NCBI RefSeq assembly: GCF_042652345.1
Contig: NZ_JBHSJJ010000026.1
Span: 1-36,519 of the forward strand
DNA: 36,519 nt
From: Negadavirga shengliensis
Lineage (GTDB): Bacteria > Bacteroidota > Bacteroidia > Cytophagales > Cyclobacteriaceae
Direction of reading: 5' to 3'
The translations under genes and the position numbers were made by a program. Below, one piece after another: positions 8,219 to 16,220 of the stretch. Under the pieces are notes generated by a model. The model made no database searches. It had not been told where the DNA came from and worked only from the letters and a program-made list of their open reading frames with translations. Position 1 is the first letter of the stretch. Each line of letters starts with the position of its first letter.

Positions 8219-8318
8219 TCCCAAGCCAGGCACGCTTGCTTCTATCGTCCGGCACTGTATAGCGAATTTATTCCCGGAAATCCGGATCCATAGGAATGAT
8301 GTCGTCGGTACGTAAGGT

Positions 8319-9224
8319 TCAGGGAGTCAGCCGTTCCATTACCAAAACCAACTTGTCTTTTTTGGGACTTAAGGCCAATCTGGAAATGTCGCCGTAACCA
8401 GGTAAGGAAACGGAGGCGATCTTTTCCCAGTGGATGCTGTTTCGGACGTTTCTCATGTAAAGGTCTTTACCTTTGGCCATAAGGAGCCGGTTTTTGTCAA
8501 GCCAGCAGAAATCTTCTGATTCACTGAGGGCGAGCCCCAGAGATTTCACAGTTCGTTCCTCCACATGGTAAGCTTTCAGTTCGAAAGCGGGCTTACCATC
8601 TACCACAATATTGTTGCCTTTATCCAGAAAAGTGATTTCTTTCGTTTTGGGCCTTTGTTGGATGCACCTTCCGGGATGGTCGGCGATATGATGTATATCC
8701 TCTTTGCTGTACGGAAATAGCAATTTGTTGGTGTTGTCCAGGACAAAGAGCGCGGCTGTCTCTTCATACCATCCATAATATCCCACGGGCTGAATGTCAT
8801 CATACAGCAATTCCGGCTCCCCCATATTGATAGGATAAAGCCATAGACGCTGGGAACTGTCTTCTTCAACCGTCACCGCGGAAATATATTGGCCACAGGA
8901 AGTTAAGGAGGGAGAGAATTCATTTTTTTCGTCTGTGCGGCTCATATTGGTGAATTTATCACTCTCAAAATTATACATGATGATGTCGCTGCTGCCGCTT
9001 TTCGATTTGGAGGTAAAGACAAGCTGTAGATTGTTGATAAAATGGGGCTGGTTGTCATACCCTGCCCGGTTCGTCACATTTTTGGCACTTCCCGGTACCA
9101 CACTGAAGCCCCATGGCCTGTTTTGGGTTTCCAGCAAGATAAGATCAAAGGACTCCTGCGCCCATAGGTTGTTGGTCAGGATATATAAAACGATAGGAAA
9201 TACGGCTTTTCGATAATGGTACAT
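8319..9224 (-). CDS. Secreted TolB-like (PD40) beta-propeller protein
   Basis: About 301 residues from the chosen start at 9224, which begins MYHYRKAVFPIVLYILTNN and gives a clean signal peptide ending at LWAQ. A longer reading from 9257 only adds 11 residues before it. The mature protein is a run of short repeats of the WD40/PD40 kind: a conserved strand with a polar turn such as SPSLTSCGQYISAV, QPHFINNLQLVFTSK and ISRLALSPKKDKLVLV. The fold is probably a beta-propeller like TolB, which often binds other proteins or peptides at the envelope. No catalytic domain (for example, no amidohydrolase or peptidase) is fused to it. The role is unknown. It converges on the lyase gene with 100 bases between the ends. 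Confidence 0.65.
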   Translation of the reverse strand: MYHYRKAVFPIVLYILTNNLWAQESFDLILLETQNRPWGFSVVPGSAKNVTNRAGYDNQPHFINNLQLVFTSKSKSGSSDIIMYNFESDKFTNMSRTDEKNEFSPSLTSCGQYISAVTVEEDSSQRLWLYPINMGEPELLYDDIQPVGYYGWYEETAALFVLDNTNKLLFPYSKEDIHHIADHPGRCIQQRPKTKEITFLDKGNNIVVDGKPAFELKAYHVEERTVKSLGLALSESEDFCWLDKNRLLMAKGKDLYMRNVRNSIHWEKIASVSLPGYGDISRLALSPKKDKLVLVMERLTP

Positions 9225-9257
9225 AATGTATTGGTTCGTTATTTGTTTGAAACCCAC

Positions 9258-9643
9258 AACTATTGGTTATAATATGGAAATTTCAAGTATGAAATTAATT
9301 AAACCAATATACAAAATACATATTAAATACAACTGAACAAACTAAAAATAAATGGTTGGATGAATTTGATGACGGACACGTTCAGGTCAAGGACGTTTAG
9401 CGATGGGTATGGTTGGTTGGAAGTTTACCGCAATCAAATGACCTTCCAAAGATGTACATTCTTACTCCGTGTACATCAATTCGGGAAGAATCAGGTTTGG
9501 CTCAATTCTTTCAGCAGCTGCCATAGAAACTGTCCGGTAGTGGACGGATTTTGTTTCATTTTCGAGCAAATTAATTCCAGAACCTTGGAAATAGGCGTAT
9601 AAACATCTATTTTGTAAGTGGCATTCATTTCGCAAGAGATTTT
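9258..9643. other. Intergenic gap, 386 bases
   Basis: The left part (to about 9355) is A/T-rich and likely holds the promoter for the minus-strand propeller gene. The right part is of mixed composition. The minus strand carries a 45-codon open stretch from an ATG at 9628 down to a stop at 9491, reading MNATYKIDVYTPISKVLELI at its start. It could be a real small protein divergent from the DUF2752 gene, but no ribosome site or relative is known to me, so I do not call it as a gene. Confidence 0.5.
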
Positions 9644-9940
9644 TTGATGGAAAAGATTACACACATTCCTTTTGAGTTGGTTTTCTGGACATTGGCCCTT
9701 TTGGCCATTTTGACCATTTCGCCGGACGGGGTGGGGCATTTCACACTCTGTCCCCTGGACAATTTGGGCATACATTGGTGTCCCGGATGCGGTCTGGGCA
9801 GGTCCATGAAATATTTTATGACGGGGGAATGGAAGGCATCTTTTGCCACACATCCTTTAGGCGGATTTGCAGTCATCATCATCACCTATAGGGTGATAGG
9901 ATTAATTAAACATATAAAAACAATCAGAAAATATGGCTAA
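9644..9940 (+). CDS. DUF2752 family small membrane protein
   Basis: A 98-residue protein with the DUF2752 signature: CPLDNLGIHW followed by CPGCGLGRS at residues 45-53, flanked by hydrophobic segments (about 10-24 and 70-88). The family is a small integral membrane protein with a conserved cysteine pair, CPGCG, that could bind a metal or form a disulphide. Its function is unknown. It is the first gene of a three-gene unit: the TM2 gene starts 8 bases before this gene ends, so translation is likely coupled. Confidence 0.85.
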   Translation: MMEKITHIPFELVFWTLALLAILTISPDGVGHFTLCPLDNLGIHWCPGCGLGRSMKYFMTGEWKASFATHPLGGFAVIIITYRVIGLIKHIKTIRKYG

Positions 9941-10328
9941 TGTACTGAAACACCTTCCTGAACTGGAAGGGATGGAACTGGGATACATACAGGGGATCCT
10001 AAAAAACATGAATGATGAGCAGGCTTCTTTGTTTGCACAGGTATACAGAGCCAGGCGTAAAGACAGCCAGATGGTTCTTGTGCTGGCACTGCTTGGCTTT
10101 TTTGGTTTTGCCGGTCTTCACCGGTTTATTTTGGGTCAAATTGGACTCGGGATTCTTTATCTGCTTACCCTGGGTTTATGCTTCATCGGGACCATCGTAG
10201 ACCTTGTAAATTACAAAAGCCTGGCTTATGAATACAACATCAGGATTGCCCATGAGACGTTGTCCTTAATGTCTAATGGAGTGACTATACCGGATCTGCC
10301 TAATGAAAATACGGAGGAAAAAAACTAG
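9933..10328 (+). CDS. TM2 domain protein
   Basis: A 131-residue protein with a TM2 domain: two transmembrane helices joined by a short polar turn, with the signature GFFGFAGLHRFILGQ and GIVDL-like ending (FIGTIVDLVNY). A soluble N-terminal stretch of about 45 residues (polar, helical) precedes it, and a polar tail of about 35 residues follows. TM2 proteins are widespread with no single known role. The gene overlaps the DUF2752 gene by 8 bases and the next gene by 26 bases, so the three are almost certainly co-translated. Confidence 0.88.
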   Translation: MANVLKHLPELEGMELGYIQGILKNMNDEQASLFAQVYRARRKDSQMVLVLALLGFFGFAGLHRFILGQIGLGILYLLTLGLCFIGTIVDLVNYKSLAYEYNIRIAHETLSLMSNGVTIPDLPNENTEEKN

Positions 10329-11265
10329 CACCAATTTATTTGGAGGATGTGCCTTATTGGTATTTTTTCTCTATAGCTGTATTCCGGGGCGCATGGAAAC
10401 CATATCGGACATTGAGATGGCGTTTGAGGGAATAGAGGAGATCGAGGTCATCGGCGAGGCTTTAGAGATCAGCTACCGAGGCGGGCCTGAAGCAAAAGAG
10501 GTATTTTTGAATGGCCTGCTGGAATCCAATGATGCTTCCACGGAAGGCATTTCGTACCACAGATCAGGGAACAAATTGCGGGTAGAAGCAAAGACAGGAG
10601 GTATGGGCTCTTTTTTATGGGGAAAAAGGACGGCTGGATTTATTAACCTGACAGGCCCGGAAGACATCTATTTGCAGATGAAAAGCTCATCGGGAAGCAT
10701 GGATGTCTCTCATGTCCGCCATCAAAAAATACTGCTTAAGGCAAGTTCGGGTAGGATTTATGCCAGCGATATCCATTCAGATGATCTCCAGATCCAAATC
10801 TCTTCAGGTAGAGCCGAGGCGGAAGATCTGGAAGGGACGGTTCATTTACAGCTTTCTTCAGGGAGGGCAGGCCTCAAAAAGACGGTGGGGGATGTACAGT
10901 TCAAAGGATCCAGTGGCTTTGTTGAAATCATCGATGTGGCGGGATTGGTTTCGGGGACCATGAGTTCGGGCAAGGCCACACTTGGGAACATAGCCGAACT
11001 CGGAGAAATCAGACTTTCTTCCGGAATGTTGGAGGCAAACAATTGTGGACTGGGAAGTAAAACTTATTTACAGGCCTCGTCTGGCTTCCTGAAAGTAACG
11101 ACCCACAGTAGTTTGGAAGACTTTAACTTCGATTTTTCAGTGGGAAGCGGTAGTCTGACAATAGGTGACAGGCATTCTTCCAACGACCTCTTGATAGATA
11201 ATGGCGCGGTGGTAACGGTAAAGGGCAGCGTCCGTTCAGGGAAAATGGATATTTCCGAGTATTGA
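10303..11265 (+). CDS. DUF4097-like lipoprotein with SSG beta-coil repeats
   Basis: A 320-residue lipoprotein with lipobox LYSC (Cys26). From about residue 125 on it is a run of short repeats of 18-20 residues, each beginning with SSG: SSGSMDV, SSGRIYA, SSGRAEA, SSGRAGL, SSGFVEI, SSGKATL, SSGMLEA, SSGFLKV, then a GSGSLTI variant. This is the pattern of the DUF4097 (adhesin-like) right-handed beta-helix, where each coil has one turn on a Ser-Ser-Gly. The protein is likely at the outer membrane or cell surface. The start at 10303 lies inside the TM2 gene (26-base overlap); it gives an intact lipoprotein signal, which supports it. The end is 14 bases from the end of the convergent AraD1 gene. 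Confidence 0.75.
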   Translation: MKIRRKKTSTNLFGGCALLVFFLYSCIPGRMETISDIEMAFEGIEEIEVIGEALEISYRGGPEAKEVFLNGLLESNDASTEGISYHRSGNKLRVEAKTGGMGSFLWGKRTAGFINLTGPEDIYLQMKSSSGSMDVSHVRHQKILLKASSGRIYASDIHSDDLQIQISSGRAEAEDLEGTVHLQLSSGRAGLKKTVGDVQFKGSSGFVEIIDVAGLVSGTMSSGKATLGNIAELGEIRLSSGMLEANNCGLGSKTYLQASSGFLKVTTHSSLEDFNFDFSVGSGSLTIGDRHSSNDLLIDNGAVVTVKGSVRSGKMDISEY

Positions 11266-11279
11266 TGATGTGATCATAA

Positions 11280-12248
11280 TTATTCCTGCACGGCAAAGGT
11301 ATTCACCAGGGGCTTGCCAAACTCGGGAATAGCTATTTCGATTTGATCGCCTTTTTTTAGTGTAATTCCATCGGCAAAGCTCAGCACCGACGTTCCCATA
11401 TAATGAATATGCACATCTCCAGGCTGACAAAACATGGGGTATTTGAATTGATGATATTCAAGGTTTGCAAAATTATGACTCATATTGGCTTCGCCGGTTT
11501 GGAAAGCTTTTTTCCACAACGTGTTTTTGTTTCGAAGGATCCGACAGGTTCCTTCGAGATGAGACGGCAATTCGTCCAATACCAGCTCTGGCCCATAGGA
11601 ACAGGGTCTTAATTTGGAATGGGCCAAATACAGGTAATTGATTTTTTCCATTTTATGGTCCGAAAATTCGTTACCAAGAGCAAATCCTATCCTTACCGGG
11701 TCACCTTTTGGGCTGATGACATAGAGGCCTGCTATCTCAGGCTCCTCGCCTCCATCCAATGCAAAAGATGGGGAAGTCAAGGTCCCTCCCGGATTGATGG
11801 CCATCAGGCCATTACCCTTATAAAACCATTCAGGTTGATTCGCAGGGATGCTGTTTGCCATTTTTCCATTTTCCAATCCCATTTGGAACATCCTCATGGA
11901 ATCCGTCAAGGAATCCTGATCCTGGTTTTTTATTTTTTGGTGCATGGCATCACGTGAAGAAGCACTGCCGAGATGGGTGAGGCCGGTGCCTGTAATCCAT
12001 GCATGGTAAGGGTCGGGGTGGGTGAGTGGCAGCAGTACCCTATTCTCCCTTATAAGGCGTTCGTACTCTTCAACGTACCCTATGGCAGCTATATCCACTT
12101 GATTTAATAACGTGGTACCTGAGTTGAAGGCTTTCCCGACCAACTCATATACCGAACGGGAGTCCGAGATGACCAGGATACTTTCTCCATCTACCTTGCC
12201 TACCGCTGGACGGTTATCTTCATCAAGAAACTGAATGACACGTTTCAT
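11280..12248 (-). CDS. araD1: AraD1/GguC-type FAH-fold sugar-acid dehydratase
   Basis: A 322-residue protein of the fumarylacetoacetate hydrolase fold that matches the AraD1 (GguC) group: DPYHAWITGTGLTHLGSASS, then SLTDSMRMFQMGLE, QPEWFYKGNG and FALDGGEEPEIAGLY, which places the metal-binding acidic residues in the usual order. AraD1 proteins are dehydratases of 2-keto-3-deoxy-sugar acids such as 2-keto-3-deoxy-L-arabonate, giving 2-oxoglutarate semialdehyde in the oxidative arabinose route. Substrate here is inferred from family only. The M1 peptidase gene ends 19 bases upstream on the same strand, so they may share a transcript, although a shared function is not obvious. Note that this is not the epimerase araD found elsewhere in this window. 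Confidence 0.78.
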   Translation of the reverse strand: MKRVIQFLDEDNRPAVGKVDGESILVISDSRSVYELVGKAFNSGTTLLNQVDIAAIGYVEEYERLIRENRVLLPLTHPDPYHAWITGTGLTHLGSASSRDAMHQKIKNQDQDSLTDSMRMFQMGLENGKMANSIPANQPEWFYKGNGLMAINPGGTLTSPSFALDGGEEPEIAGLYVISPKGDPVRIGFALGNEFSDHKMEKINYLYLAHSKLRPCSYGPELVLDELPSHLEGTCRILRNKNTLWKKAFQTGEANMSHNFANLEYHQFKYPMFCQPGDVHIHYMGTSVLSFADGITLKKGDQIEIAIPEFGKPLVNTFAVQE

Positions 12249-12267
12249 TTTTTAACACTTTAGAATG

Positions 12268-14139
12268 TCAATTATTACTTTGCTCCTCAACCGTTTCCAG
12301 GTCCATGAGGTTATTGTCCCGGTTGATGTCCGCAAGGCGCAGGGAAGGGTCTATTTCCAAACTACTGATATCGGCTTTCGGTCTTTCCAGGATTATTTCA
12401 GCAGTGGGATGCGTCCAGGGCCAGCGTTGGGTTTTGACTCTTTTGGGCATGCCTTCTTCTTCGGGCTTGCTTCCCCGCATCATGTGTAGGGGCATATATA
12501 CGGTTTCCTGACTTCCGTCTTTATAAGTTATTACCAAGTCTATTGGCATGGGCATCAACCCGATCCGTTCCAAGGTGATTTTCGTTTTGTCGTCCTGTTC
12601 TTCCACAGCTTTAACTGCATAATCAATGGTTTTGGTAGTATACACCCAATATTCTTTGAACCAATCCAGTTCGATACCGCTGGTTTTTTCCATGATTCTG
12701 GTGATATTATTCGCATTGGGGTGCCTGAATTGCCAGGTATCCCAATAACGGAGCATCCCCTTATCCCGGTTTTCCTCTCCTATGATGTATCCTAACTGAG
12801 ACAGAAACAACGCGCCTTTTGAGTAGGCAGCGGCGCCATATGCAGCGTTAGTATGAAAATGATCAGCATGGGTAGCCAGAGGTTCTTCCAATCCCGATTT
12901 TACCAGCCTTTCGTAGCTGACATATGCGCCTCTCTGAGGGAATCCAGAGGGTTCTTCCGAAAAAATATGGGCCATGGTCAGGTTGCTGGCAAATACGGTA
13001 AAACCTTCATCCATCCACGGATAAAGAGATTCATTTGTGGCCAACACCCCGTGAAACCAGCTATGGGCCAATTCGTGTACCATAACCCCTACCAAACTGC
13101 CCAATGTGCGGTGGCCGGTGATAAGGGTGGACATGGGGTACTCCATACCGCCATCCCCGCCTTGGATCACGGAGAATTGCCTATACGGATAAGTGCCAAA
13201 ATTTTCACTAAGATATTTTATAGCTTTTGGCGTATATTCCTTTAATTTTTCCCAATTAGATTCGGTTTTTGAGTTTTTGACATACAAATGATGCACGGTA
13301 ATGCCATTGTCCATTTCTATCCTGTCATGGGTATAATTTGGATCGGCTGCCCACATAAAATCATGGACCCTAGGGGCATGGAAGTGCCAGGTGAGGGTAT
13401 TGCTTTCCGGAGTTTTTACCTCTGCGCCTTCATCTTCATATCCATGCCCGATCTCATTGGGATTTTGCAGGTAGCCTGTTCCTCCCAGAATATAGCTTTT
13501 ATCAATGGTTATTTTCACATCAAAATCACCCCAAATCCCATAAAATTCCCTTCCCACATAGGGGTTGGCATGCCAGCCTTGGTAATCATAGTTGGCAAGT
13601 TTCGGGTACCATTGGGACATGGAATAACGGATACCTTCCTCATTGTCTCTTCCGGCCCGCCGTACCTGGAGCGGCACCTGTCCTTCAAATTCTGTTTCGA
13701 AAAGTACAGTGCTATGCGGTAATATGGGGTCGGAGAGGTTGGCTTCCAGAATGGTCTCTACCTCTTCATAAGGAACTTCCAACCCGTTCATGGTCAGTTT
13801 TCTTACCTGCAGGTATCCTATTTCATCAGGTTGCAATTGGGATATGCGCCCCCCCACGCGACGATCGGGATCGGCGATGGTTCGGGACCTCATATCCATC
13901 ATGCTGTTGGGCTGAAAAGCATTGTAGTACAGGTGAAAGAAAGCCTTGTACAATGTGTCCGGTGAGTTATTGGTATAGGCGATCACCTGTTTGCCTTGAT
14001 AGCGGTTGGTCTCCACATCCATTTCCACCTCCATTTTATAGCTGACGGCCTGCTGCCATCGGTGGTCTTGCGCAAAAATCGCATCGGAAAAAAAAGAAAC
14101 GGCGCAACATACAAAAATCCATCTGGAAGCTTGTTTCAT
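12268..14139 (-). CDS. M1 family metallopeptidase (zinc aminopeptidase-like)
   Basis: A 623-residue secreted peptidase from the chosen start at 14139, where MKQASRWIFVCCAVSFF gives a clear signal peptide ending at IFAQ. The alternative start at 14172 adds 11 residues before it. The zinc site is complete: HELAH at residues 355-359 and the third ligand E378 (in MDEGF), spaced HExxH-x18-E. The substrate-recognition motif, usually GAMEN, reads GGMEYP here (about 330-335). An N-terminal all-beta domain precedes and a C-terminal beta domain follows. This is a common Bacteroidota type, probably trimming peptides outside the cytoplasm. It lies upstream of the AraD1 gene in the same direction. Confidence 0.9.
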   Translation of the reverse strand: MKQASRWIFVCCAVSFFSDAIFAQDHRWQQAVSYKMEVEMDVETNRYQGKQVIAYTNNSPDTLYKAFFHLYYNAFQPNSMMDMRSRTIADPDRRVGGRISQLQPDEIGYLQVRKLTMNGLEVPYEEVETILEANLSDPILPHSTVLFETEFEGQVPLQVRRAGRDNEEGIRYSMSQWYPKLANYDYQGWHANPYVGREFYGIWGDFDVKITIDKSYILGGTGYLQNPNEIGHGYEDEGAEVKTPESNTLTWHFHAPRVHDFMWAADPNYTHDRIEMDNGITVHHLYVKNSKTESNWEKLKEYTPKAIKYLSENFGTYPYRQFSVIQGGDGGMEYPMSTLITGHRTLGSLVGVMVHELAHSWFHGVLATNESLYPWMDEGFTVFASNLTMAHIFSEEPSGFPQRGAYVSYERLVKSGLEEPLATHADHFHTNAAYGAAAYSKGALFLSQLGYIIGEENRDKGMLRYWDTWQFRHPNANNITRIMEKTSGIELDWFKEYWVYTTKTIDYAVKAVEEQDDKTKITLERIGLMPMPIDLVITYKDGSQETVYMPLHMMRGSKPEEEGMPKRVKTQRWPWTHPTAEIILERPKADISSLEIDPSLRLADINRDNNLMDLETVEEQSNN

Positions 14140-14290
14140 GAGAGTATCATTAGGTTTTGGCGACCACTGCATCTCCCATATCCAGCATTTCGGCCTGAAT
14201 AAAGATCAAGTATTAACTTGCTAAATATGTTTTTTTTGCAGTACCCGTTTTAAAACAATAGTAATAAATTGGTTTTGGCGTTAAAATAAA

Positions 14291-14321
14291 TCAAAATAAA
14301 ATAAGTGGCCAAACCACTTAT
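14291..14321 (-). terminator. Rho-independent terminator of the endonuclease/exonuclease/phosphatase gene
   Basis: A perfect 8-bp stem, ATAAGTGG at 14301-14308 and CCACTTAT at 14314-14321, with a 5-base loop. Read on the minus strand it is followed by TTTTATTTTG. It sits about 95 bases past the end of the minus-strand phosphatase-type gene. Confidence 0.7.
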
Positions 14322-14415
14322 GGGAGATTTGTCTTTTATTTTTTCATTGAAAGCCCATGTCAGAATATCATCAAAAAAAAAGCTGTTGGAAAATTGATCA
14401 TGAAACTCTTGAAAT

Positions 14416-15471
14416 CTACTGTGCGGGTTCGGTTTTCTTCAACCGGAACACAGCGGAAATAGGATAGTGGTCAGAGTAATCAACTTCGCGGTGGGTTTTG
14501 AAACCCTGGATCTGAAATGCATCGTCAAAAAAGATGTTGTCTATTCTTAGAAAGAAAAGCACTTTGTTATAAGTAAAGCCAAAGCCTCTCCCGGCTTCTT
14601 CGAAAGCGTTGTGCAATATGGATTTCAGGCTAAAATAGGTGTGGCTATAGGGCACATCATTAAAATCCCCCGCCAGAATAACCGGATAAGGGCTGTTTTC
14701 TATATGTTCTTTCAATATTCTGATTTGCCAGGCACGCATTTGAATACCTTCTTTCAGTTTCCGGATGGTGTTTCTGTATTGACTTTTTATGCCTTCTAAG
14801 TTATCCAGCCGGTCCGCATTGATACTCATCGATTCTAAATGGGTGTTATATATCCGGATGGTATCCTGATCGATCTTAAGATCCACGAACATGGCGCCGT
14901 TATTCCTCTGGTTATCGAATACCCTGCCTTCATTGATGATGGGGTATTTGCTGAATATCGCTATGCCATAAGATCTTCTCCTGGGATTTCCATCTATGGC
15001 CAGGAAGGAGTGCTCGTATTTCCCTTCTTCACCGATAATTTTGATGGCATTTCGGGATGGAGTGGTATAATCCTGATAAAATTCCTGAAAACATTTAATA
15101 TCAGAGGGATTGTCCTTGACCCATTGGATGGAATTTTTGATGAGGGCCTCACGGTCGTTTCCCCAAAGGTTATTGAACAGCATGGCATTAAAACTTAAAA
15201 CCGAAACTCCTTGGGGGTTACTGTTCCTTTGATTCCATTGGAAGGTTACTGAAAAGAATCTCCACCCGATAATCAGCGCAAGTATAGGGAAGATCATAAG
15301 CCTTGATCCCCTGAACATCAACATGACCGCCAGAGCGATATTGAAAATCAAAAAAGGAGGAATAAGCAAAGGTAAAAGTCCCGTGTAATCCAGGGATTCA
15401 GGGGATATATAAACACTGAAAAATAAGATAAGGGAAATCAAAAAGAAGGTGAAGATAATAAAACGCATCAT
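14416..15471 (-). CDS. Membrane-anchored endonuclease/exonuclease/phosphatase family protein
   Basis: A 351-residue protein. The first ~75 residues form three hydrophobic segments (roughly 4-22, 30-52 and 57-75), so the catalytic domain is tethered to the membrane. The catalytic residues of the EEP superfamily are all visible: N95 (SFN), E130 (CFQE), H211 (NTHLES), D269 and N271 (GDFND), and D334-H335 (SDHYP). The fold hydrolyses phosphodiester or phosphate bonds in nucleic acids, phospholipids or inositides; with this membrane anchor, a lipid or envelope substrate is possible, but the family is not specific. It diverges from the DUF2911 operon across 176 bases and has its own terminator. Confidence 0.88.
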   Translation of the reverse strand: MMRFIIFTFFLISLILFFSVYISPESLDYTGLLPLLIPPFLIFNIALAVMLMFRGSRLMIFPILALIIGWRFFSVTFQWNQRNSNPQGVSVLSFNAMLFNNLWGNDREALIKNSIQWVKDNPSDIKCFQEFYQDYTTPSRNAIKIIGEEGKYEHSFLAIDGNPRRRSYGIAIFSKYPIINEGRVFDNQRNNGAMFVDLKIDQDTIRIYNTHLESMSINADRLDNLEGIKSQYRNTIRKLKEGIQMRAWQIRILKEHIENSPYPVILAGDFNDVPYSHTYFSLKSILHNAFEEAGRGFGFTYNKVLFFLRIDNIFFDDAFQIQGFKTHREVDYSDHYPISAVFRLKKTEPAQ

Positions 15472-15647
15472 GTTACATGGTATGATTCAGAATCTGTTTT
15501 TTTAAATATGGACTTTACAAAAATATATCAGGTTTTTGATTAATCAACGTTTCGTTTTACAATTAGTTTATCAAAAATTATAGATTAAAAATAGGCAAGG
15601 GTATATAAAAAAATACATAAATTGGGGGAAAATTAAATGGATAACCT

Positions 15648-16220
15648 ATGTCACATTTTATCAGGAATTTTTATTTAATCGTAGCAGCAATTTTATGGAT
15701 ATTTCTACAGGGCTGTTCGCAGCAGCAGTCGGATACTGTGGAAACCGCTGAGAATGAAGTGGAACAGGAGGTGAGCGATACCCGCGCAAGTCCTTTGAGG
15801 AAGGCTGAGGGCAAAATCAACGGAAAAGATGTGCAAATTCAATATGGCTCGCCTGCTGTAAAAGACCGTGTCATTTGGGGCGATCTTCAGCCCTACGATG
15901 AAGTGTGGAGAACGGGGGCCAATGAGGCCACATACGTGGATTTCAGTGAGGCGGTGGTCGTGGAAGGGCAGCCGTTGGCCGCCGGGAAATATTCTGTTTT
16001 CACCATCCCAAGGGAAAAAGGACCATGGACGGTTATTTTCAACTCAGAGTGGGATTTGGAACATGGACATTACCAGTATAAGGAGGAAAATGACGTCATA
16101 AGGGTGGATGTTCAGCCGGAATGGCAGGACAGCAGTCAGGAAAGACTGAGTATTGATATTGTCAATGAGGGAATAGTCATAAACTGGGAAAAGCTGAAAT
16201 TGCCGGTCGCGATTGAATGA
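15648..16220 (+). CDS. DUF2911 lipoprotein
   Basis: A 190-residue lipoprotein with lipobox LQGC (Cys23) and a single DUF2911 domain. The family marks are IQYGSPAVKDRVIWG, PYDEVWRTGANEAT, AAGKYSVFTIP and WTVIFNSEWD. These proteins are beta-sandwich domains of unknown function, common in Bacteroidota. It leads a three-gene unit: its stop codon overlaps the start of the penicillin-acylase gene by 4 bases (ATGA), which points to translational coupling. Confidence 0.88.
   Translation: MSHFIRNFYLIVAAILWIFLQGCSQQQSDTVETAENEVEQEVSDTRASPLRKAEGKINGKDVQIQYGSPAVKDRVIWGDLQPYDEVWRTGANEATYVDFSEAVVVEGQPLAAGKYSVFTIPREKGPWTVIFNSEWDLEHGHYQYKEENDVIRVDVQPEWQDSSQERLSIDIVNEGIVINWEKLKLPVAIE

Noticed and set aside
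9360..9602. Plus-strand open frame of 80 codons before the DUF2752 gene
   Set aside because: No signal, motif or ribosome site; composition is irregular, and the minus-strand frame in the same place looks more plausible.
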